Below are positions 1 to 8,776 of a stretch of DNA of 64,000 nt, one piece after another. The notes beneath the pieces were generated by a model. That model was not told the origin of the DNA. It saw nothing but the letters and a program-made list of their open reading frames with translations, and made no database searches. The number at the start of each line of letters is the position of its first letter. The first letter of the stretch is position 1. The stretch comes from Aestuariibius violaceus (GTDB lineage: Bacteria; Pseudomonadota; Alphaproteobacteria; Rhodobacterales; Rhodobacteraceae), in contig NZ_JBFONT020000002.1 of NCBI RefSeq assembly GCF_040779325.2, positions 558,001-622,000 on the forward strand, written 5' to 3'. The translations under genes and the position numbers were made by a program.

Positions 1-1616
1 AGGATCCCGATCGTCGCGTCTTCGATACTGCCCGAGACCGCATAGCGGGCCGGCTGTCCCTGGGCAGTCCTGATCCCCGCCGAGATATCGGTGACCCGCC
101 CCTCACGGATATTGCGCTGGATCCAGTCACGGGTCTTCGGCTTGTACGAGGCGGGCCAAAGCTCTTTGAACCGCTCCGCCGTGGTCTCGGGGAAGGTCGC
201 ATCGAGGGCGGCCTGCCAGCCATCCTGATCGACCGTGACCTGACCTTTCGCCGAAAGCGTTCCGGTCGGCTCGACAACGCTGATCTGCCCGAAATCGACG
301 CTGAAGGGGCTGAGGGTCAGCCTGAAATCCGTCTGAACTTCGTCGACCCGAACCGGCTCCTCATACAGATCCGGCAGAGCAAGATCGATGTGTCTCAGGC
401 TGAACTGCGCAACAAGGGCATTCGGGAACCCGTTCTCGAAATCGCGAAGATAGGCGCTGCCGTCGGCGACGAACCCGCCCTGCTCGCTCTGCACCTCGAT
501 CAGATCAAATGACAGCCGTCCCTCCGCCGGATCGAAGGATACATAACTCTGCGCGCTGTCGAACCGCACCGGTTTCGCCGCCGCATTTGGCGCAAGCGCA
601 CCGGCGCCGACCCCCAGCGTCCCGCTGATCGGGCCGACGGTCCCGTCACCCGACAGCGTGGTCCGCGCCGCCCCGGTGATCGGCGCATCGAGAACCGACA
701 GGAAGGCAAGCCCCGGCGCTTGGGTCGCCATATCCGCCGCCGGCATCTGCTCGACTGACAGGCTCACGAGGCTGTCGCGGGTATCCGGCACCTGATCCAG
801 TCCCACACGCAGGCGGCTCGCATAAGCACGCCCCGACAGCAGGGACAGATCCGCCCGCAACCGCCGCCCCTCGGTCAGATCGATCGTCACCCGCCCGTCA
901 TCGACGACCCAGCTTCGGCCGACCCGCGCATCGGTGTAGTTCAGCACGATGTTCTGGGCCGTGATCTCCTCCAGCGCCGCCAGCGGCTGGCTCTCGAGGA
1001 TCGCATCGAAACGCGCCATCATGTCCGGAACCGATCGCGGCGCCGACGGGCCTTCGGCGAAGTCAAAGGCGACGGCAAAGCCCCCGTTCGCCGCGCGGTG
1101 AAGCGCCAGCTCTGCGCCGGTCATGTCGAGTGTCTGAACCAGCGGCACCTGATCGAAGATCAAACCGCGCGGGCTGATCAGCGCATCCGCCGATTGCAGC
1201 CGCGCAATACGCCTGCCGGTCGCGTCGGACAGCGTCACGTCGGTCAGCCGCACCCGCGGATGCAGATCGCTGCCCAAACGCACATAGATCTCGCCGAAGT
1301 CGACCGCCCCGCCACCAAGCGCGGCGTCGACCCGCTCGGCCACGCTGGTCTGAATCCAGGACGGGGCGCGGATCTCAAGGTCGATGATGAGAAGCGCCGC
1401 GGCAATCACAAAGGCGGCGATGAAAACCAGCGTCAGCGTCACTGTCCGGACGCAAACCCGCAACGTGCCGAGGCAGATCCGCCAGGGCAGCCTGCGGCCG
1501 CTCTTGACCTCGGAGATCTCCGAAGGCTCCGCCGGATCCGCTCCGGCCGGCGCCGTCGTGATACGATCGTCGCCCAAAACCTCTGCCTCGTCCTTGATCG
1601 CGCCCCTCCTTCCCAT
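1..1616 (-). CDS. AsmA-like / DUF3971 family protein (N-terminal part, cut by window edge)
   Basis: The reading frame is open from 1616 to the left edge, so about 539 N-terminal residues are seen and the C-terminus is missing. A charged N-terminal tail of about 50 residues leads into one membrane anchor (about residues 56-80). A long β-rich repeat-like region follows, with the segment LWPASYKPKTRDWIQRNI, a pattern typical of the DUF3971 (YhdP/TamB/AsmA-related) proteins. In that family the protein bridges inner and outer membranes and is implicated in phospholipid transport; here that role is inference. The ATG at 1616 was chosen because it precedes the membrane anchor closely; its ribosome site is weak. 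It is divergent from the peroxiredoxin gene. Confidence 0.75.
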   Translation of the reverse strand, partial: MGRRGAIKDEAEVLGDDRITTAPAGADPAEPSEISEVKSGRRLPWRICLGTLRVCVRTVTLTLVFIAAFVIAAALLIIDLEIRAPSWIQTSVAERVDAALGGGAVDFGEIYVRLGSDLHPRVRLTDVTLSDATGRRIARLQSADALISPRGLIFDQVPLVQTLDMTGAELALHRAANGGFAVAFDFAEGPSAPRSVPDMMARFDAILESQPLAALEEITAQNIVLNYTDARVGRSWVVDDGRVTIDLTEGRRLRADLSLLSGRAYASRLRVGLDQVPDTRDSLVSLSVEQMPAADMATQAPGLAFLSVLDAPITGAARTTLSGDGTVGPISGTLGVGAGALAPNAAAKPVRFDSAQSYVSFDPAEGRLSFDLIEVQSEQGGFVADGSAYLRDFENGFPNALVAQFSLRHIDLALPDLYEEPVRVDEVQTDFRLTLSPFSVDFGQISVVEPTGTLSAKGQVTVDQDGWQAALDATFPETTAERFKELWPASYKPKTRDWIQRNIREGRVTDISAGIRTAQGQPARYAVSGSIEDATIGI

Positions 1617-1715
1617 CTTGCGATGACGGCGTCTTTCTTTTCGCTGCGCGGCCCCTAGAACAATACCGAAATATGGCCACCGCGAGGCGGCCCGACCAAA
1701 AAGGAGACTGACCCC

Positions 1716-2186
1716 GTGACCGACACGCCCCAAATCGACAGCAAAGCCCCGGACTTCACCCTGCCCCGCGATGGCGGCGGGGACGTGTCGCTCTCTGATC
1801 TCAGCGGCAAGAAAGTGGTCCTTTACTTCTATCCCAAGGATGACACGTCAGGCTGCACCAAGCAGGCCATCGGTTTCAGCGATCACCTCGCCGATTTCGA
1901 TGCCGCGGGCGCCGTCATCCTTGGCGTCTCTAAGGATAGCATAAAAAAGCACGATAAGTTCCGCGACAAACATGACCTCAAGGTGATCCTTCTCTCGGAC
2001 GAGGAAAGCGACGTCTGCGAACGTTACGGCGTTTGGAAGGAAAAAAGCATGTACGGGAAAACCTATATGGGCATCGAGCGGTCCACCTTCCTGATCGACG
2101 GCGACGGCGTTCTCCGGCAGGAATGGCGCAAGGTGAAGGTCCCCGGCCATGTCGAGGGCGTGCTGGACGCAGTAAAGGCCCTGTGA
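1716..2186 (+). CDS. bcp: Thioredoxin-dependent peroxiredoxin, Bcp/PrxQ type
   Basis: This is a 156-residue AhpC/TSA-fold peroxidase that reduces hydrogen peroxide and organic hydroperoxides in the cytoplasm. The peroxidatic site PKDDTSGC places the catalytic cysteine at residue 47, with the Pro and Thr of the conserved PxxxT/SxxC motif. In classical E. coli Bcp a resolving cysteine sits five residues further on. Here that position is isoleucine (52), so the protein is an atypical or 1-Cys form. A second cysteine at 101 (DVCERYGVW) is common in the family. The GTG start is preceded by AAGGAG at good spacing. The DUF455 gene follows directly and is probably co-transcribed. Confidence 0.93.
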   Translation: MTDTPQIDSKAPDFTLPRDGGGDVSLSDLSGKKVVLYFYPKDDTSGCTKQAIGFSDHLADFDAAGAVILGVSKDSIKKHDKFRDKHDLKVILLSDEESDVCERYGVWKEKSMYGKTYMGIERSTFLIDGDGVLRQEWRKVKVPGHVEGVLDAVKAL

Positions 2187-2203
2187 CGGCGAAAGGGGCG
2201 GAT

Positions 2204-3007
2204 GTGACATCACTCAGGGAAAGGGCGGTCGAGGTTCTGACGACGGCAGACGGTCGCGCAAAGACAGCGCTGTCGCGCGCCCACGCCGCCGACTGGGATG
2301 CGGCGCGCACAGCCGGCACCCCGATCCCTCTCGGCGTGGCCCCCCCGCCCGACCGCCCCGCCCGGCCGGACAACCCGCCGCTCGTCGATCCCCGGGACGT
2401 CCCGCGGCGCAAGCCCGGCAGTCCCGAAGGCCGGATCGCCATCCTCCATGCCATCGCGCATATCGAACTGAACGCGGTCGACCTCCATTGGGACATCATC
2501 GCCCGCTTTCCCCAGATCGAGATGCCGCCCGGCTTCTACGACGATTGGGTCCGCGCCGCCGACGAGGAATCCAAGCATTTCAATCTCGTCTGCGACCGGC
2601 TCGAGGCGCTTGGTTCCCATTACGGCGCGCTCACCGCCCATGCCGGCATGTGGCGGGCCGCCGAAGATACGGCCGAGGATCTGATGGCTCGCCTTGCTGT
2701 CGTGCCGATGGTTCTGGAAGCGCGCGGTCTCGACGTGACCCCCGGCATGATCTCTCTTTTCGAACGGGCCGGCGATCCGGAAACGGTCGATGCGCTCAAG
2801 GTGATTTACGCGGAAGAGGTCCATCACGTCGCCTACGGCACGAAATGGTTCCACTTCCTCTGCGGTCGAAAGAATCTCGATCCGAAGGACGCATTCCATT
2901 CCCTCGTGCGGAAATATTTCCCCGGCGGCACGAAACCGCCCTTCAACGAAGAGAAACGGGCAGAGGCCGGATTGCCGCCGGATTTCTATTGGCCCTTGGC
3001 CGGTTAA
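2204..3007 (+). CDS. DUF455 family ferritin-like protein
   Basis: This is a 267-residue protein of the COG2833/DUF455 family, which has a ferritin-like four-helix bundle predicted to bind a di-metal centre. Candidate ligands are visible in order: HAIAHIELNAVD, DEESKHFNLV, EARGLDVTP and YAEEVHHVAYG, that is, Glu and ExxH pairs on separate helices. No reaction is established for the family. A GTG at 2204 was chosen because AAAGGGG lies 5 nt upstream and the product then begins TSLRERAVEVLTTAD, as family members do. A GTG at 2183 overlapping the bcp stop is the alternative. Proximity to bcp suggests an oxidative-stress context, which is inference. Confidence 0.85.
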   Translation: MTSLRERAVEVLTTADGRAKTALSRAHAADWDAARTAGTPIPLGVAPPPDRPARPDNPPLVDPRDVPRRKPGSPEGRIAILHAIAHIELNAVDLHWDIIARFPQIEMPPGFYDDWVRAADEESKHFNLVCDRLEALGSHYGALTAHAGMWRAAEDTAEDLMARLAVVPMVLEARGLDVTPGMISLFERAGDPETVDALKVIYAEEVHHVAYGTKWFHFLCGRKNLDPKDAFHSLVRKYFPGGTKPPFNEEKRAEAGLPPDFYWPLAG

Positions 3008-3211
3008 CCCTGCGAAACCCCGTTTTTCGGCGAGTTCTTGCCCAAAACCTGCAGTTGCGCGCTGATTTCTCCCCGATCTGCGCAAAAAAGTTGCGGCGTT
3101 GCGAAGGCACCGATATTCGATTTGTAACGTGCGCCGAACAGAAAGGTCGCACGAGTGCGCTCGTTTGTGGGGAACGGGCCGGTTGGGACAGGTTAATTCA
3201 AGGGACGGAGC

Positions 3212-4519
3212 GTGCGCAGGAAACTCATTGACCGTTTGAACCACGCCCTCGAGAGGGCATTCCCCGAAAAACGGCTTTTTCTAAGATCCGAGACGGACAC
3301 AAGGTTCATCCGCCTCACACCATCGACGCAGTTGATCGCATGGAGCGGCTCTACGCTCGTTGTCGGCTGGTCCATCATCGCAACGTCCATCGTTCTGATG
3401 GACTCCATCGGCGCCGGAAACTTCCGGGCCCAGGCGGAACGCGATCAACAACTCTATGCAGAGCGCTTGAATGCGCTCTCGGCGGAACGCGACATGCGTG
3501 CGGCAGAGGCTGCTGCGGCCCAGACCCGGTTCGACGAAGCGCTCGATCAGGTCTCCCGGATGCAGTCGGAATTCCTGCGCTCCGAAGAGCTGCGCAAGGA
3601 ACTGGAAACCGGGATCGAAATCATCCAGGCGACGCTCCGCAAGACGGCGCGGGAAAGGAATGACGCCCGCGACGAAGTGCAGACGCTCATGGCCAGTGTC
3701 GAAAGCGGCATCGTCCCGCAAAGCGATGCGGACGCGACCGGCACCGTCGATCTTCTGTCTGCCGCCCTCGCCTCCACCGCCGCCGAACGCGACATGATCG
3801 CAGCCGATGCGGAGTTTGCGATCGAACGCGCCGCGGAACTCGAACTCGAACTTGAACTTCAGCACGAGAAGAACGACCACATCTTCCGCCAGCTGGAAGA
3901 GGCGATGCTCGTCTCCGTCGAACCGCTCGATGAGATGTTCAAGGCCGCCGGCATGGATCCCGACAACCTGATCGCTCAGGTGCGGCGCGGCTATTCCGGC
4001 CGCGGCGGTCCGCTGACGCCCGTCCAGTTCTCGACCCGGGGCGGCACCAACGACCCCGAGGCGCAGCGCGCGAACGACATTCTGGGCAAGATGGACCGGA
4101 TCAACCTCTACCGCATCGCGGCTGACCGGGCGCCGTTCGATGTGCCCGTCAAGGCCGCCTACCGCTTCACGAGCGGTTTCGGCCCCCGCTGGGGACGGAT
4201 GCATAACGGCGCCGACTTCGCCGGGCCCCACGGGACCCCGATCCATACGACAGCCGACGGCGTCGTCACCCATGCCGGCTGGCTGTCGGGTTATGGCCGC
4301 CTGATCAAGATCCAACATGAGTTCGGGATCGAGACGCGATACGCACATCTCAGCCAGATCCGCGTCAAGGTCGGACAAAGGGTCTCGCGCGGCGATCATA
4401 TCGGTGATATGGGGAACTCCGGACGGTCCACCGGCACCCATCTTCACTACGAAGTCCGGGTCGGTGGCAGACCGGTCAACCCCATGATCTACATAAGAGC
4501 GGGACGCGATGTTTTCTAA
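3212..4519 (+). CDS. M23 family metallopeptidase with N-terminal anchor and coiled coil
   Basis: This is a 435-residue envelope protein. Residues 1-35 are basic, followed by one membrane segment (about 37-62, ending IVLMDSIGAG). A long α-helical, probably coiled-coil stretch runs from 70 to 240. The C-terminal LytM/M23 domain (about 310-430) has HNGAD near residues 331-335 and HLHYEV near 410, the zinc-binding HxxxD and HxH of active lysostaphin-type endopeptidases. It should cleave peptidoglycan cross-bridges in the periplasm. The GTG start has AGGGA six bases upstream. It overlaps the bactofilin gene by 11 bp, a pairing known elsewhere in which bactofilin localises an M23 hydrolase to shape the cell. 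Confidence 0.92.
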   Translation: MRRKLIDRLNHALERAFPEKRLFLRSETDTRFIRLTPSTQLIAWSGSTLVVGWSIIATSIVLMDSIGAGNFRAQAERDQQLYAERLNALSAERDMRAAEAAAAQTRFDEALDQVSRMQSEFLRSEELRKELETGIEIIQATLRKTARERNDARDEVQTLMASVESGIVPQSDADATGTVDLLSAALASTAAERDMIAADAEFAIERAAELELELELQHEKNDHIFRQLEEAMLVSVEPLDEMFKAAGMDPDNLIAQVRRGYSGRGGPLTPVQFSTRGGTNDPEAQRANDILGKMDRINLYRIAADRAPFDVPVKAAYRFTSGFGPRWGRMHNGADFAGPHGTPIHTTADGVVTHAGWLSGYGRLIKIQHEFGIETRYAHLSQIRVKVGQRVSRGDHIGDMGNSGRSTGTHLHYEVRVGGRPVNPMIYIRAGRDVF

Positions 4520-5009
4520 GAGCAAAATCAATGAGCCCGGGCCCAAATCCGGCGAGCAGTCCGGAGATGCCCCCAAGGCAGATGCCCCCAAGCCCTCCAC
4601 GGCACCGGCAAAGGACGCACCTCCGTCAACGCCCAAGGCCAAGCCACCGGCCTCCGTGCTGTCGGCTGACCTGCACATCACCGGCAACGTCAAGACGTCC
4701 GGCGATATCAATGTCGAAGGCCAGGTCGAAGGCGACATCCGCGCCCACCTCCTGACCGTCGGCGAAGGTGCGACGATCAAAGGCGAAGTGATGGCTGACG
4801 ACGTCGTCGTCAACGGCCGCATCGTTGGCCGCGTGCGTGGCCTGAAGGTGCGCCTCTCGTCCTCCGCCCGGGTCGAAGGCGATATCATCCACAAGACGAT
4901 CGCAATCGAAAGCGGCGCCCATTTCGAAGGGTCGGTCCAACGCCAGGACGATCCGCTCAGCAGCGGCGGCAAGCCCGTCGCGGCAAGCGGAACCACCGCG
5001 AAAACCTGA
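4509..5009 (+). CDS. Bactofilin (polymer-forming cytoskeletal protein)
   Basis: This is a 166-residue protein with a Pro/Ala/Lys-rich disordered N-tail (1-48) and a central bactofilin (DUF583) β-helix of about 50-140. The domain shows the usual short repeats LHITGNVKTSGDINVEG, VEGDIRAHLLTVGEGA and VNGRIVGRVRGLKVRLSS. Bactofilins polymerise without nucleotides and act as membrane-associated scaffolds. The start lies inside the 3' end of the M23 peptidase gene, so translation is likely coupled and the two products probably interact. A clear intrinsic terminator follows 25 nt downstream. Confidence 0.92.
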   Translation: MFSKSKINEPGPKSGEQSGDAPKADAPKPSTAPAKDAPPSTPKAKPPASVLSADLHITGNVKTSGDINVEGQVEGDIRAHLLTVGEGATIKGEVMADDVVVNGRIVGRVRGLKVRLSSSARVEGDIIHKTIAIESGAHFEGSVQRQDDPLSSGGKPVAASGTTAKT

Positions 5010-5031
5010 TCGCATCAGCATCGAACGAACG

Positions 5032-5064
5032 AAAGGCATCGCATCTGCGGTGCCTTTTTCTTTG
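5032..5064 (+). terminator. Rho-independent terminator after bactofilin
   Basis: AAAGGCA and TGCCTTT form a perfect 7-bp outer stem, extended inward by a G·T pair and CGCA/TGCG. It is followed by a TTTTTCTTT run. It lies 22 nt after the bactofilin stop. Confidence 0.85.
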
Positions 5065-5169
5065 TGCGCCCCCCGGCCCAATGCAATGGTGCGGGCATAG
5101 AACAGACGATTGGCGGGCCGTTTCCGCACCCTCACCCCGATTGAGACATTCATTCGCCGGAGACGCGTC

Positions 5170-6666
5170 TTGAGCACATCGCTTTCCTTCAGAACCCGCC
5201 ACGACCCGTCCTTCTGTTCCGAAGCCGCCCGCCCCTGGATCCTGATCGCCGCGATTCTCGCCTCTGCGCTTGGCTTCATCGACGGCTCCATCGTCTCGAT
5301 CGCGCTGCCCGCCATGCGCGAGGATCTGGGCGCGACGCTGGCCCAGGCCACCTGGATCTCCAATGGCTACATGCTGCCTCTCTCGGCCCTGATTCTCGTG
5401 GGCGGTGCCGCAGGCGACCGGTTTGGGCTGGTGCGCGTCTTCGGCATCGGCATCATCGTCTTCGTTGCAGCCTCCATCATCTGCGCCCTCGCGCCGACTC
5501 CCGAGGTTCTGATCGCGGGCCGGGCGCTCAAGGGCATCGGCGCGGCCTTGGTCGTGCCCGGATCGCTCGCGCTGATCGCGCGGGCCTATCCCAAGGCAGA
5601 GCGCGGCCGGGCCATCGGCTTCTGGGCCGCCTCCTCTGCGCTGACCACCGCGCTCGGGCCGATCCTGGGCGGGGCATTGCTCTCTTTCGGTGGCGAGGCC
5701 GCCTGGCGCCTCATCTTCGCGATCAACCTGCCCTTCGGCCTCTTCGTCCTCTGGATCCTGCGCGCCAAGGTCGGGCAGGATCGTCCACTGACCGATGACG
5801 GCCTCGACTGGATCGGCGCGGCCCTCATCAGCCTCTCGCTTGGTCTTGGCGCCTGGGCCCTGACCCTGCTGATTGCGGGCGATGACGCCAGCCTCTCCCC
5901 GGCTCTCCTCGGCACCGGCGCCGCGCTGGCGCTGATCCTCTTTCTCGCGCAAGAGGCCCGCGCGCGGCATCCCATGATGCCCCTGCACCTCTTCGCCGAT
6001 ACCCGGTTCTCTGCCGCCAACCTCGCGACCTTCTGCCTCTACTTCGCCCTGGGCGCGATTCTGTTCTACCAACCGATGACCGTCATTGCCGGCTGGGGCT
6101 ATTCCGAACTCGCGGCGTCGGCCGCCTTTGCCCCCCTCTCGGTCTTCATCGGTTTCCTCTCCGGCTGGGTCGGCGGCCTCGCCGACAGAGTCGGGCCGGG
6201 CAAACTCGTGGCGACAGGCTCCGCCCTCGTCGCGATCTCCTTTGCAGGCCACGCCATCACCGCCCCGCTCGAGGCATTCTGGACCCTCACCGTTCCCCTC
6301 AATTGCCTCATGGGCTTCGGGATGGCGCTGGTCGTGGGCCCCCTCTCCACAGCCGTCATGGCAAGTGCGACGGACGAGACCACCGGCGCCGCCTCCGGGA
6401 TCAACAACGCGATCAGCCGCATGGCGGGTCTCATCGCGGTTGCGGCGATGGGCAGCGTCGCAGCAGGCGTCTATGCCGGCCCGGCCAGCTTCGGCGCCGA
6501 GGCCGACCTTCCTGGACACTCAGAGGCGACGAACGCCGCCTTCGCGGCCATCGCCTGGATCACTGCCGCATTGTCGGGAATAGCCGCAATCGTGGCCTGG
6601 CTCGGGATCGCCGGTCGCTCGGAAGACGACGGCAGCGATGCCGGCCAGACCGAGGATGTGATTTAG
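5170..6666 (+). CDS. MFS drug/proton antiporter, DHA2 (EmrB/QacA) family
   Basis: This is an inner-membrane transporter of about 498 residues with roughly 14 hydrophobic helices. Family marks are GFIDGSIVSIALPAM in helix 1, the motif-A-like GGAAGDRFGLVRVF after helix 2, and the antiporter motif C GPILGGALLS in helix 5. It probably exports a hydrophobic compound by proton exchange; the substrate cannot be told. A TTG at 5170 was chosen because GGAG lies 7 nt upstream and no ATG precedes the first helix in frame. An in-frame TTG at 5110 has no ribosome site. There is no adjacent regulator. It converges on the DUF2189 gene. Confidence 0.88.
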   Translation: MSTSLSFRTRHDPSFCSEAARPWILIAAILASALGFIDGSIVSIALPAMREDLGATLAQATWISNGYMLPLSALILVGGAAGDRFGLVRVFGIGIIVFVAASIICALAPTPEVLIAGRALKGIGAALVVPGSLALIARAYPKAERGRAIGFWAASSALTTALGPILGGALLSFGGEAAWRLIFAINLPFGLFVLWILRAKVGQDRPLTDDGLDWIGAALISLSLGLGAWALTLLIAGDDASLSPALLGTGAALALILFLAQEARARHPMMPLHLFADTRFSAANLATFCLYFALGAILFYQPMTVIAGWGYSELAASAAFAPLSVFIGFLSGWVGGLADRVGPGKLVATGSALVAISFAGHAITAPLEAFWTLTVPLNCLMGFGMALVVGPLSTAVMASATDETTGAASGINNAISRMAGLIAVAAMGSVAAGVYAGPASFGAEADLPGHSEATNAAFAAIAWITAALSGIAAIVAWLGIAGRSEDDGSDAGQTEDVI

Positions 6667-6695
6667 GCATCGATCCTTAAGAAAGGGTTAAGCCC

Positions 6696-7475
6696 TCATA
6701 AGGGTGCGTAAAGCGCCCGCCGGTAGATGTGCCAGCTGGCATGCCCAAGGATTGGCAGGACCACCACGAGGCCCAGAAACGCCGTCATGATCCCGGCGAA
6801 AAGTCCCACTGCGATGACCGCCGCCCAGATCAGCATCACGCCGAGATTCTGCCGCACGCAGGACAGGCTCAACAGCATCGCAGAGACGAAGTCGATCTCC
6901 TGATCCAGCAGAAGCGGCAGGCTCACAACGGTCAGCGCGAACAGAAGATAGGCCAGAACGCCACCCACCACGATTTCGATCGCGATCATCGTCAACCCGC
7001 GCGGTGTCATCAACGTCTCGACCGAGGACGTGATGTTGACCAGCGCCGACGGCCCCATGACCAGCGCGAAGATCATATGCGCCAGGAACGTCCAGAAGAG
7101 GAAATAGATGACGATCAGCGCCCCTAACCAGGGGATCTGCCGGTTCCGCTCGGCCCAGACGACGCCCAGGATGCCGGGCCACTCAAGCGGCTCGCCCGCC
7201 TCCAGACGGCGGCTCACCTCATAAAGCCCGACAGCCGCAAACGGCGCGATCAGCGGAAAGCCAAGGGAGGTCGCCAGGATCCAAAGAACGTGGCCGGCTC
7301 CAAGCCAGACCATCGCAAAACCGCCCAGCACGTAGACGGCGCTGAAGAAAAGCCCGAATTGCGGCGCGGCGCGGAAATCATCCAAGCCACGACGCAGAGA
7401 CACGAAGATCTCTGCAACGGTCAGCCGGCCGATCGAAGGGAGCGGCGCGGCAGTCGGGGCCGGAGTGACGCTCAT
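6696..7475 (-). CDS. DUF2189 domain-containing membrane protein
   Basis: This is a 259-residue polytopic inner-membrane protein with about six hydrophobic helices and a short cytoplasmic N-terminus. It carries the DUF2189 signature region (PLIAPFAAVGLYEVSRRLEAGE, shown here as two overlapping parts: PLIAPFAAVGLY and EVSRRLEAGE). The function of the family is unknown; members are frequent in alphaproteobacteria. It is convergent with the efflux pump and separated from prfB by 40 nt on the same strand, so it could lie upstream of prfB transcriptionally but shows no functional link. Confidence 0.85.
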   Translation of the reverse strand: MSVTPAPTAAPLPSIGRLTVAEIFVSLRRGLDDFRAAPQFGLFFSAVYVLGGFAMVWLGAGHVLWILATSLGFPLIAPFAAVGLYEVSRRLEAGEPLEWPGILGVVWAERNRQIPWLGALIVIYFLFWTFLAHMIFALVMGPSALVNITSSVETLMTPRGLTMIAIEIVVGGVLAYLLFALTVVSLPLLLDQEIDFVSAMLLSLSCVRQNLGVMLIWAAVIAVGLFAGIMTAFLGLVVVLPILGHASWHIYRRALYAPL

Positions 7476-7515
7476 GCCGTCAGGGTGACGTCACGGCACG
7501 CCCGCGTCAAGGCAA

Positions 7516-8640
7516 TCAGGCGTCCGCGCCCTCGCCGCGGGCCTTGCCCGACATGCCTTGCGCCAGCGTTGCCGCCATGAACTTGTCAAGGTCGCCGTCC
7601 AGAACCCCTTGCGTGTCCGAGGTCTCGACGCTCGTCCGCAGATCCTTCACCATCTGGTAAGGCTGCAGCACGTAAGACCGGATCTGATTGCCCCAGCCGG
7701 CATCCCCCTTGTTCTCATGCGCCTCGTTGATCGCCGCATTCCGCCGGTCCAGTTCCATCTGATACAGGCGGGACTTCAGCGCCTTCATCGCGATGTCCCG
7801 GTTCTGGTGCTGCGACTTCTCCGACGACGTCACGACGATCCCCGTCGGAATATGGGTGATCCGCACGGCCGAGTCGGTCGTGTTCACGTGCTGCCCGCCC
7901 GCCCCGGACGAGCGATAGGTGTCGAGCCGGATATCCGACGGGTTCACCTCGATCTCGATATTGTCGTCGACCACCGGATAAACCCAAACCGAACTGAAAG
8001 ACGTATGTCGCCGGGCAGAGCTGTCGAAGGGCGAGATCCGCACCAGCCGATGCACCCCCGATTCCGACTTCAGCCAGCCATAGGCATTGGGTCCCGAGAT
8101 CTTGTAGGCCGCCGACTTGATGCCGGCCTCATCGCCGGCACTCTCCGATTGCAGTTCCACCTTGTAGCCATGCTTTTCGGCCCAGCGAACATACATCCGC
8201 GCCAGCATCGACGCCCAATCGCAGCTTTCCGTGCCGCCCGCGCCCGCATTGATCTCTAGGAAGGTGTCGTTCCCATCCGCCTCCCCATCGAGAAGCGCCT
8301 CGATCTCCTTCTGCGCGGCCCGCTCCTTCAGCGCCTTGAGCGCCGTCTCGGCCTCGGCCACGACCTCTGCATCGTCTTCCATCTCGCCCAGTTCGATCAG
8401 CTCGACATTATCCGAAAGCTCCTGCGCGATCGTCTTCTCGGTCTCGATCGCATCGACGAGCATCTGCCGCTCCCGCATCAGCTTCTGCGCCGCCTCGGGA
8501 TCGTTCCACAGGTTCGGATCCTCGGTTCGCGCGTTGAACTCTTCCAGCCGATGCGCGGCGGTCTCGTGATCCATCCGCTGCCGCAGAAGCGTCAGCGACT
8601 TCTCGATATCTGAGACGACGGATTGGATTTCGGCGCGCAT
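7516..8640 (-). CDS. prfB: Peptide chain release factor 2
   Basis: This is a 374-residue class-I release factor for UGA and UAA codons. The catalytic GGQ lies in RSSGAGGQHVNTTDSAVRI, split here as RSSGAGGQ and HVNTTDSAVRI. The stop-recognition SPF tripeptide, rather than PxT, is seen in RISPFDSSARR and identifies RF2. Many bacteria encode RF2 with a programmed +1 frameshift at an internal UGA near codon 25. Here the equivalent region (LLRQRMDHE) is read straight through, so that autoregulation is absent. The ATG at 8640 (product MRAEIQ) has GAGG 9 nt upstream and matches the family; an in-frame start 20 codons earlier is unlikely. The gene follows PBP1A, a common Rhodobacterales order. Confidence 0.96.
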   Translation of the reverse strand: MRAEIQSVVSDIEKSLTLLRQRMDHETAAHRLEEFNARTEDPNLWNDPEAAQKLMRERQMLVDAIETEKTIAQELSDNVELIELGEMEDDAEVVAEAETALKALKERAAQKEIEALLDGEADGNDTFLEINAGAGGTESCDWASMLARMYVRWAEKHGYKVELQSESAGDEAGIKSAAYKISGPNAYGWLKSESGVHRLVRISPFDSSARRHTSFSSVWVYPVVDDNIEIEVNPSDIRLDTYRSSGAGGQHVNTTDSAVRITHIPTGIVVTSSEKSQHQNRDIAMKALKSRLYQMELDRRNAAINEAHENKGDAGWGNQIRSYVLQPYQMVKDLRTSVETSDTQGVLDGDLDKFMAATLAQGMSGKARGEGADA

Positions 8641-8776
8641 GGAACGGAACCTCGAAGCGGAATGAAGCGCTGGTGTAGCGAAGGCCCTTAGGGCCGTCAA
8701 ACCGTCCGCTCGGCGCTCCCGTTCGGGCGCTTCTCGCTCGCGAAGAGGCCCGCAAAGGGCCGATGAGCATCCCTTC

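Noticed and set aside
1098..1658. Plus-strand frame of 186 codons
   Set aside because: It is antisense to the AsmA-like gene, which has a membrane anchor and DUF3971-type motif.
4957..6519. Open frame of 520 codons on the minus strand
   Set aside because: It is antisense to the efflux pump; Gly/Arg/Glu-rich with no domain.
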